From Verrucomicrobiota bacterium (lineage in GTDB: Bacteria > Verrucomicrobiota > Verrucomicrobiia > Opitutales > Coraliomargaritaceae), in NCBI GenBank assembly GCA_027620575.1, contig JAQCDT010000024.1, positions 1 to 11,847 on the forward strand: 11,847 nt of DNA, given 5' to 3'. The translations under genes were made by a program, and so were the position numbers. Shown piece after piece: positions 6,910-11,847 of this stretch. How positions within the stretch are numbered: the first letter of the stretch is position 1; every line of letters starts with the position of its first letter. Below the pieces are notes generated by a model. That model ran no database searches. It was not told the DNA's origin and saw nothing but the letters and a program-made list of their open reading frames with translations.

Positions 6910-7878
6910 ATGAATAAAGCTTTTATATATATAATTAGCCTTTTCCTTCTTCTAAATTGCTCTTTAACACTACAAGCACAAAACAACGAACTCCTAGGTT
7001 CGTACAAAATTGTTTTTATTGGAAAAGATAAAGAAAGCTCGAAATATAAAGCCGTATTTTCAGGGATAAAAGATGCCGCTAAGGCACTCGGTAAGGAATA
7101 TTCTATTGAAATTGAGGTGCTTGAGTTGAGCCCTATGCAAGGCCAAAAAGAATCACAGTCCAAAGCAATCATCCAATCTTTTCTTAAAAATGTAGATGGC
7201 ATTATATTAAGTCCTTCAGCGAACGAAAACCTAAATTCGGTTCTTAAATTAACAGAATTTCATAAAAAAGAAATCGTGTTACTAGAGCAGTCCGTGGACT
7301 CCATCACCCCATTACTGACTGTTCAACCCAATGAAATAGAAGCAGGTAAACTGCTCGCAAAAGCCATATTGAAACAATTGCCAACTCAAGGCAGGGTAGC
7401 CATCTTAACATCGAATGAACCTTCGGCTATTTTCAAAGATCGGATGCAAGGCGTTAAATCCATACTTGGCTATAAACGCATCGAAACAGTCATTCAAACA
7501 GAGCCTAATTATAAAAGTGCTATTAAAAGTATTCAGCAGGCTAAAGATAATGACGTTGATCATTATATTAAAGGATGGATATTTCTTGATGATTGGGCAC
7601 TACGAGGTATGTCCGATTTGCCATGGAAACCCAACACTCTTCCCTTAGTGACCCTACAATCTTCCGCAACAACTAATCTTTTCTATGACCTTGATTACTT
7701 AAAAGCTATGGTTCTCCATCCATATCATGAATGGGGCTATGAAGCATCCGAAAGCCTTATTCGAAAGCTATTTAAAAAACAAAATCCATCCAGCCCAGTG
7801 TATATACCTAAGCCCATTTTAGTGAATTGGGAAAATATCGAACTATATAAAAAATATTGGAACCAATGGCTCCGCTGA
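6910..7878 (+). CDS. Orphan periplasmic substrate-binding protein, RbsB/LacI-type fold
   Basis: 322 residues. The first 23 residues are a signal peptide: MNK, a hydrophobic core, and a likely cut after LQA before QNNE. The Cys in LLNCS lacks a good lipobox (Asn before Cys), so a lipoprotein is less likely. The mature part follows the sugar-binding type 1 pattern: YKIVFIGKD strand, KAVFSGIKDAAK helix, VDGIILSPSANE, QPNEIEAGKLLAKAI (the usual DN..AG segment), GRVAILTSNE with DRMQGVKSIL, and near the end MVLHPYHEWGYEASESL, as in the QDP...MGY segment of ribose-type proteins. No permease or ATPase gene lies nearby, so the ligand and partner are unknown. It could feed a distant ABC transporter or act as a sensor. 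It starts 22 bases after purM; its TGA begins a 9-bp hairpin. Confidence 0.75.
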   Translation: MNKAFIYIISLFLLLNCSLTLQAQNNELLGSYKIVFIGKDKESSKYKAVFSGIKDAAKALGKEYSIEIEVLELSPMQGQKESQSKAIIQSFLKNVDGIILSPSANENLNSVLKLTEFHKKEIVLLEQSVDSITPLLTVQPNEIEAGKLLAKAILKQLPTQGRVAILTSNEPSAIFKDRMQGVKSILGYKRIETVIQTEPNYKSAIKSIQQAKDNDVDHYIKGWIFLDDWALRGMSDLPWKPNTLPLVTLQSSATTNLFYDLDYLKAMVLHPYHEWGYEASESLIRKLFKKQNPSSPVYIPKPILVNWENIELYKKYWNQWLR

Positions 7879-7896
7879 AAATAGCCCCTATTTTCA
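7876..7896 (+). terminator. Perfect 9-bp hairpin at the stop codon of the binding-protein gene
   Basis: The arms TGAAAATAG (7876-7884) and CTATTTTCA (7888-7896) are perfectly complementary around a CCC loop. The left arm begins with the TGA stop of the upstream gene. The stem has only two G-C pairs and one more at its foot, and it is followed by a pyrimidine-rich stretch rather than a clean run of T. It could therefore be a weak terminator, an attenuating or RNA-stabilising hairpin, or chance in an AT-rich spacer. Confidence 0.35.
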
Positions 7897-7929
7897 TATC
7901 CATTCACCTTTCTTGATCTAACGAACACA

Positions 7930-10032
7930 ATGTCTCATTCTTTTCTTCAAACAAAACTATTGCTTGATTGGTCGGACATGCTTCCTTCAAAAATTGAAGC
8001 AGATATAAACCATGCTCTAACATTAGCCCTAGGAGGAATCGAAGCTATTTCAAACTTATTGGAAGCGGAAACCGTTTTAGAGTATACAAACACTTTTGCC
8101 GCCTTTGAAAAAGCCCTCGAACCTCTCAATACTGCTTGGGGCTTCGTAAATCATCTAGACAGTGTTAATAATTCAAAAGATTTGAGAAAGGCATACAATG
8201 CTATGCTTCCTACCGTCACTCAATTTTATACCGATATCCCTTTAAATCCTAATCTCTGGAAAGTATTAAAAAGATACGGACAAAGCGAAAGTGTTGCACA
8301 ACTATCGCCCACTCAGCAAAGACATATCGAAGAAACGTTAGCAGACTTTAAAGAAGAAGGAGCCGATTTACCGGATACAAAAAAGGATCAAGTTCGAAAG
8401 ATTCAAAAAGAACTGGCTGAATTAACCCAAAAATATTCTGAAAATTGCCTCGATGCTACCAATGCTTGGGAGCACATAATCACTGATGCTTCTCAATTAG
8501 AAGGACTCCCCGAATCTGCACTTCAAGCAGCAAAAGAAAGTGCACAATCAAAAGGTCACAAAAATGCCTGGCGATTCACATTAGAGGCCACGAGTTATAT
8601 TCCCGTCATGAGCTATGCCAAAAATTCCACGCTTAGAAAAACCGTATGGCAAGCATACCAATCCATAGGACGAGAAGACCCTTACAACAATCAAGACTTA
8701 GTCACACAAATCCTTAAACTTCGCCACACCTACGCACAAATTATCGGGAAAGACACCTTTGCAGAATATACCACTAATCGCAGAATGGTCAAAAATGGAC
8801 ACTCTGCTTCGGCTTTTATCGAGTCAATGCATACGCAAATTAAATCTGCCTTTGATTCTGAGTGTGCTCTACTTAAGGACTATAAAGCGTCAAAAACCGG
8901 TCAAGCGGAAGAAGCACTTGAACCTTGGGATATTGGGTACTGGTCAGAGCAACATCAAAAAGAACATTACCAATTTGATGACGAAGCGCTTCGTCCCTAT
9001 TTCCCAATAAATAAAGTCATCGATGGACTATTTTCCATCTGCGAAAAGCTTTTCCATTTATCAATTGAGCCTGTTGAAGCCATCTATATTGATCCAGAAA
9101 CCTCGCAAAAAGACAAAGAACGTAATCCAAAACAACTCCCAGAAGTTTGGCATCCAGACGTAAAACTCTATAATTTATACGACACTCAAACCAAGCACTT
9201 ATTGGGAAGTTTTTATGCTGATTGGCACCCAAGGGAAAGTAAACGTAGCGGTGCATGGATGAACTACTTGCGAACTGGCTCAAGGGCTGAAACCCATACA
9301 CCCCATCTCGGACTTATCTGCGGTAACTTAACACCACCCTTAAAAGAGACTCCTTCACTCTTAACCCACCACGAAGTGGAAACCATCTTCCATGAGTTTG
9401 GACATTTGCTTCATCACTTGTGTGGGATGGTAGAAGTTCCTTCGTTAAATGGAGTGAATGTCGCCTGGGATTTCGTCGAACTACCCTCGCAAATAATGGA
9501 GAATTGGTGTTGGGAACGAGAAAGCCTAGACCTATTTGCAAGGCATTACCAAACCGATGAACCCATCCCGCAAGACCTGTATGAAAAAATGCAAGCCTGC
9601 AAAAATCACTTCAAGGCCATGGGCACAATGCGACAATTAAGTTTAGCCAAACTTGATTTAGATTTACACCGAGATTGGGTTCAAGATTCTAGCCAAGCTG
9701 TAGATGATTATTTGAAAAATCGACTCAAAGACTATCACTTTAATTTCAGCACCCCAACCCGACCCATCATTTGCAACTTCGGCCACTTATTCAGTAGCTC
9801 AACAGGTTATGCCGCTGGTTATTATTCCTATAAATGGGCTGAAGTTTTGGATGCCGACGCATTCACTCGATTCCAAAAAGAAGGGCTTCTCAATCCAACA
9901 ACCGGATTAGCCTTTAGAAACACCATTTTGGCAAAAGGAAATTCCGAGGACCCCTACCAACTTTTTCACGATTTTATGGGACGCAAGCCACAGACAGACG
10001 CACTCTTAAAAAGAGACGGAATTATTGCCTAA
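7930..10032 (+). CDS. prlC: M3-family zinc metallo-oligopeptidase (oligopeptidase A-like)
   Basis: 700 residues, close to E. coli oligopeptidase A (680). The family cleaves short peptides, including signal peptide remnants, in the cytoplasm. Residues about 1-230 are the helical N-terminal half that restricts access to large substrates. The catalytic M3 domain follows: HEVETIFHEFGHLLHH with H488, E489 and H492 (the HEXXH zinc site and catalytic Glu), and AWDFVELPSQIMENW with E517 as third zinc ligand. The substrate-side motif GYAAGYYSYKWAEVL is at residues 626-640. No signal peptide is seen. The start ATG at 7930 lies 51 bases after the binding-protein gene, with no ribosome binding site. The stop overlaps that of the convergent CPBP gene. 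The symbol is by similarity to OpdA/PrlC; a Dcp-type dipeptidyl carboxypeptidase is less likely given the OpdA-like SGINGV-type region (here LNGVNVAWD). Confidence 0.93.
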   Translation: MSHSFLQTKLLLDWSDMLPSKIEADINHALTLALGGIEAISNLLEAETVLEYTNTFAAFEKALEPLNTAWGFVNHLDSVNNSKDLRKAYNAMLPTVTQFYTDIPLNPNLWKVLKRYGQSESVAQLSPTQQRHIEETLADFKEEGADLPDTKKDQVRKIQKELAELTQKYSENCLDATNAWEHIITDASQLEGLPESALQAAKESAQSKGHKNAWRFTLEATSYIPVMSYAKNSTLRKTVWQAYQSIGREDPYNNQDLVTQILKLRHTYAQIIGKDTFAEYTTNRRMVKNGHSASAFIESMHTQIKSAFDSECALLKDYKASKTGQAEEALEPWDIGYWSEQHQKEHYQFDDEALRPYFPINKVIDGLFSICEKLFHLSIEPVEAIYIDPETSQKDKERNPKQLPEVWHPDVKLYNLYDTQTKHLLGSFYADWHPRESKRSGAWMNYLRTGSRAETHTPHLGLICGNLTPPLKETPSLLTHHEVETIFHEFGHLLHHLCGMVEVPSLNGVNVAWDFVELPSQIMENWCWERESLDLFARHYQTDEPIPQDLYEKMQACKNHFKAMGTMRQLSLAKLDLDLHRDWVQDSSQAVDDYLKNRLKDYHFNFSTPTRPIICNFGHLFSSSTGYAAGYYSYKWAEVLDADAFTRFQKEGLLNPTTGLAFRNTILAKGNSEDPYQLFHDFMGRKPQTDALLKRDGIIA

Positions 10033-10631
10033 AATACAATATAGCCCTGTGCAAGCTTGACGCCAAATACCCCTAAGTTGAGTACCATATGAGCAATAAT
10101 CGAAGGTACGATCGATTGGTTCGCATTCCATGGGCCAAAACGTAAGGCGTAAAAGCAGACGGAATTAAAAAATAAAATCCAAGTATTGAATACACCTTGC
10201 ACGGTGAAATTCCAAGCGAATCCATCTTCCATTGACCACAAATGCCCATGAACTAGAGCAAAAATCAGCGAAAAGCCCAAACAACTTAAAACTAGCGCAT
10301 TACGACCTCGATTTTGTACCACTAAATATCCGCGAAATACGACCTCTTCAATCACACCCGCCGAAATTGAAGCAAAAACAAAAAACCATACCATTTCACT
10401 CTGAGCGTCCACGATACCCAAAGCATACTCTCCAATAACCGCATTACCCAAAAGCACTAAAGCCCCTAAAATCGAAGCAAATATCAGCAACCCATTCGTT
10501 GGCTGTGCCCCTGGCAAGGCTTTAACATTCGGACGGCCAGCTACAAAAGCTTTAATATCCGCCCGATATAAATTTGCGATATAGAGAGCGATCGCACAGT
10601 AAATTAAAATTATCAAAGGATCTTCATTCAT
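10029..10631 (-). CDS. CPBP-family intramembrane metalloprotease
   Basis: 200 residues, hydrophobic, with several membrane helices. The three family motifs are present: EEVVFRG (E95, E96, R100), FALVH (F124, H128) and HMVLN (H181, N185). These are the predicted metal-binding and catalytic residues of CPBP (Abi/CAAX protease and bacteriocin-processing) proteins. Substrates are unknown; relatives process prenylated proteins, bacteriocins or anti-sigma factors. The start is taken as the ATG at 10631. A TTG at 10643 would add four residues (MNAS) and directly adjoins a run of eight T on the coding strand; it seems less likely. The gene lies 23 bases after the dUTPase stop and is probably co-transcribed with it. 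Its TAG overlaps the stop codon of the oligopeptidase gene tail to tail. Confidence 0.85.
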   Translation of the reverse strand: MNEDPLIILIYCAIALYIANLYRADIKAFVAGRPNVKALPGAQPTNGLLIFASILGALVLLGNAVIGEYALGIVDAQSEMVWFFVFASISAGVIEEVVFRGYLVVQNRGRNALVLSCLGFSLIFALVHGHLWSMEDGFAWNFTVQGVFNTWILFFNSVCFYALRFGPWNANQSIVPSIIAHMVLNLGVFGVKLAQGYIVF

Positions 10632-10654
10632 AGACGCATTCAAAAAAAATAGGA

Positions 10655-11026
10655 TTAAATGTGACGAGAATCCGATTCGTCTTTATCTTTATAGCCACTT
10701 TCTTGGCGATTATGATTTACCTGATTTTTTTTCACATAAGCATTATAGACATCGTCTGGTGTCATGCCCATCACTTGTGCGAGCGAAATCAAAAAATGGA
10801 ATAAATCGATAATTTCAACTTTTGCATTTTGCTCATCAAACTCTTGATACTTAGCCCACCACTTCCACGGAACAGAATCAATTAATTCAGCTATCTCTTG
10901 TTGCATAGCTCGTGTATAATTTAAAACCCATTTGGTTTTTTCCTCTTCGCTTAGGTTTTCAGTGACGACGCCTATACGCTGATTGAGAGTGTCTTGCATT
11001 TCAAATATAGTATCTAATTTATCCAT
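10655..11026 (-). CDS. Dimeric all-alpha dUTP diphosphatase (MazG-like superfamily)
   Basis: 123 residues. It hydrolyses dUTP to dUMP and pyrophosphate, keeping uracil out of DNA and supplying dUMP for thymidylate synthesis. The all-alpha NTP pyrophosphatase metal site is complete: E44-IA-E47 and E71-II-D74, with the tryptophan-rich VPWKWWAKY between them. The C-terminal part reads YNAYVKKNQVNHNRQESGY and ends in DSRHI, a tail I recall from short dUTPases of Planctomycetes and Verrucomicrobiota. It is unrelated to the trimeric Dut fold. A different NTP substrate cannot be excluded by motifs alone. The start ATG at 11026 is the natural N-terminus (MDKLDTIFEMQ). It lies divergent to the small gene ahead of murA and upstream of the CPBP protease gene. 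Confidence 0.85.
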   Translation of the reverse strand: MDKLDTIFEMQDTLNQRIGVVTENLSEEEKTKWVLNYTRAMQQEIAELIDSVPWKWWAKYQEFDEQNAKVEIIDLFHFLISLAQVMGMTPDDVYNAYVKKNQVNHNRQESGYKDKDESDSRHI

Positions 11027-11091
11027 GCTTCAAAGATGTAACGGCTTAGAAATGAACGGCAAGTTGATTTCTTTAAATTAGTGACAAAACA

Positions 11092-11121
11092 ATTAAAAAC
11101 TTGCACCTAAAATTGTTCCAA
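11092..11121 (-). promoter_or_regulatory. Candidate sigma-70-like promoter for the dUTPase-CPBP unit
   Basis: Read on the minus strand, TTGGAA (complement of 11116-11121) and TTTAAT (complement of 11092-11097) are spaced by 18 bases, matching the -35 and -10 consensus at four and five of six positions. Transcription would start near 11085, about 60 bases ahead of the dUTPase ATG. The region is AT-rich, so chance matches are easy and the call is weak. Confidence 0.3.
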
Positions 11122-11137
11122 TATACCCATTAAAGTT

Positions 11138-11200
11138 AATCCGAAAATCAAGAGTATTATGAATTAAGAACCATTCGGATTTCAGAAAGAATCATAATAC
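11138..11200 (+). promoter_or_regulatory. Two interleaved inverted repeats ahead of the murA operon (pseudoknot or double operator)
   Basis: AATCCGAA (11138-11145) pairs perfectly with TTCGGATT (11174-11181). GTATTATGA (11154-11162) pairs perfectly with TCATAATAC (11192-11200). The order arm A, arm B, arm A', arm B' is that of an H-type RNA pseudoknot with 8- and 9-bp stems and connecting segments of 8, 11 and 10 bases. The element ends 31 bases before the ATG of the next gene. If transcription starts upstream it would sit in the 5' leader. If the promoter lies inside (CATAAT at 11193 and TATAAC at 11211 look like -10 boxes), the repeats would be DNA operators. The pairing is certain; the function is not. 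Confidence 0.4.
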
Positions 11201-11231
11201 AATTCAATAATATAACTAAACGGAAAATCAG

Positions 11232-11756
11232 ATGCCAGAATTCGAAGAACCAAACCCGTCAAAAGACGAAGCGGAAGCATATTCCCCAAGAAACGACAGC
11301 AAACCACGCTCTCGCAGAAGAAGCGGTGGATTTAAAAATGACTCAGCTCCCACACAAGACTTAAACATTGGAGAAATTGACCCAAGCAGCGTAGAAGCAG
11401 AAACCACACAGGAACAACCTCAAGCTGAAAAAGAGGCCCCAGTAGAAGCTTCCAAAGAAACGCGTGCCCCAGAGCCTAAGAAAAATAAAGCGCCACTCAA
11501 TCAAGATACTTTGCGCGTGATTCAAGAACTTGAAGAAAAAATTACAGAAAAGAAGCAAGTACGACAAGCACGCTTTGCTGATAAACGCTCTCGAGGGAAG
11601 CCATCAAAAAAGCAATCTGGACTCTTTGGAGGTATTGCTAATTTTTTCGCTTCACTCTTTGGAAAAAAGACCAAGCAAAGTAAAGGTCGCCCAAGAAATA
11701 GACGTTATTCAAAAGGAAAGAATAGACGCCCGTATTCAAAAAATAAAAACCGTTAA
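11232..11756 (+). CDS. Small charge-polarised protein of unknown function, upstream of murA
   Basis: 174 residues; I recognise no family. Residues 1-80 are low-complexity and mostly acidic (many E, P, S), apart from a basic patch SRRRSGGFK at 27-35. Residues 90-112 look like a helix (LRVIQELEEKITEKK). Residues 129-145 are SGLFGGIANFFASLFGK, a short amphipathic, strongly hydrophobic helix flanked by lysines. Residues 146-174 are very basic and contain the near-repeat NRRYSKGK / NRRPYSKNK. The composition suggests a largely disordered protein that may bind nucleic acid or ribosomes through its tail and touch a membrane through the helix; this is inference only. The start ATG at 11232 has only a weak upstream GGA. 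murA begins 19 bases after the stop, so the two genes are probably co-transcribed. Confidence 0.75.
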   Translation: MPEFEEPNPSKDEAEAYSPRNDSKPRSRRRSGGFKNDSAPTQDLNIGEIDPSSVEAETTQEQPQAEKEAPVEASKETRAPEPKKNKAPLNQDTLRVIQELEEKITEKKQVRQARFADKRSRGKPSKKQSGLFGGIANFFASLFGKKTKQSKGRPRNRRYSKGKNRRPYSKNKNR

Positions 11757-11775
11757 TTTTCTGAACTGAGTCACT

Positions 11776-11847
11776 ATGGATGTTTTCCGAGTTGAAGGCA
11801 ATGGACCTCTAGAAGGAGAAATCAAAATAAGTGGTTCTAAAAATTCC
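11776..11847 (+). CDS. murA: UDP-N-acetylglucosamine 1-carboxyvinyltransferase, 5' end only
   Basis: Only the first 24 codons are in the window, open to the right edge. The N-terminus MDVFRVEGNGPLEGEIKIS followed by GSKNS matches the start of MurA; the Lys and Asn of the SGxKN motif are the conserved substrate-contacting residues. MurA transfers enolpyruvate from PEP to UDP-GlcNAc, the first committed step of peptidoglycan precursor synthesis. It belongs to the same enolpyruvyl transferase family as AroA, but the SG(S/A)KN motif separates it from the PGSKS of EPSP synthase. The catalytic Cys lies beyond the window. The ATG is 19 bases after the small unknown gene, with no clear ribosome binding site. 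Confidence 0.85.
   Translation, partial: MDVFRVEGNGPLEGEIKISGSKNS

Noticed and set aside
6910..7878. Binding protein as a lipoprotein
   Set aside because: The Cys at about residue 17 is preceded by LLN, and Asn just before Cys is not a usual lipobox; a normal signal peptide cut after LQA fits better.
10029..11026. dUTPase plus CPBP protease as a phage-defence or bacteriocin-immunity pair
   Set aside because: Both families are common in housekeeping contexts, and no toxin, bacteriocin, phage or defence gene is next to them.

Overview
The window looks like an ordinary chromosomal segment from a moderately AT-rich Gram-negative bacterium. I favour Verrucomicrobiota, around Opitutales/Puniceicoccales. 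The reasons are a type IV prepilin-like protein beside an FGE-domain protein, a long Bacteroidota-style PurM, a tyrA-aroA-cmk-plsC run, a compact all-alpha dUTPase ending in DSRHI, and the lack of Shine-Dalgarno sequences. This placement rests on remembered family patterns and no search was run. I see no prophage, insertion sequence, CRISPR array, rRNA or tRNA.

Layout. Positions 1-2007 (minus strand) hold a membrane-anchored protein with helical repeats and a C-terminal FGE-sulfatase (C-type-lectin-like) domain. It is followed downstream by a prepilin-like gene that runs off the left edge. A 123-base divergent spacer leads to a plus-strand run from 2131 to 10032: tyrA, aroA, cmk, plsC and purM are packed with overlaps or gaps of 30 bases or less, then come an orphan sugar-type periplasmic binding protein and an M3-family oligopeptidase. 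On the minus strand a dUTPase gene (10655-11026) is followed by a CPBP intramembrane protease gene (10029-10631) whose stop codon overlaps that of the oligopeptidase. A 205-base divergent spacer carries two interleaved inverted repeats. The plus strand then has a small charge-polarised protein of unknown function and the first 24 codons of murA.

How the genes work together. AroA and TyrA serve aromatic amino acid synthesis. Cmk, PurM and the dUTPase serve nucleotide metabolism, PlsC phospholipid synthesis, and MurA peptidoglycan precursor synthesis. The oligopeptidase recycles peptides. The left end is probably a surface or pilus-related unit.

I found no clearly new multi-gene system. The observations most worth following are (i) five degenerate repeats of about 67 residues joined to a cysteine-poor FGE-like domain next to a prepilin, (ii) a possible pseudoknot or double operator ahead of the murA operon, (iii) the unknown small protein encoded just before murA, with an amphipathic helix and a basic tail, and (iv) the absence of Shine-Dalgarno motifs at all starts in the window.
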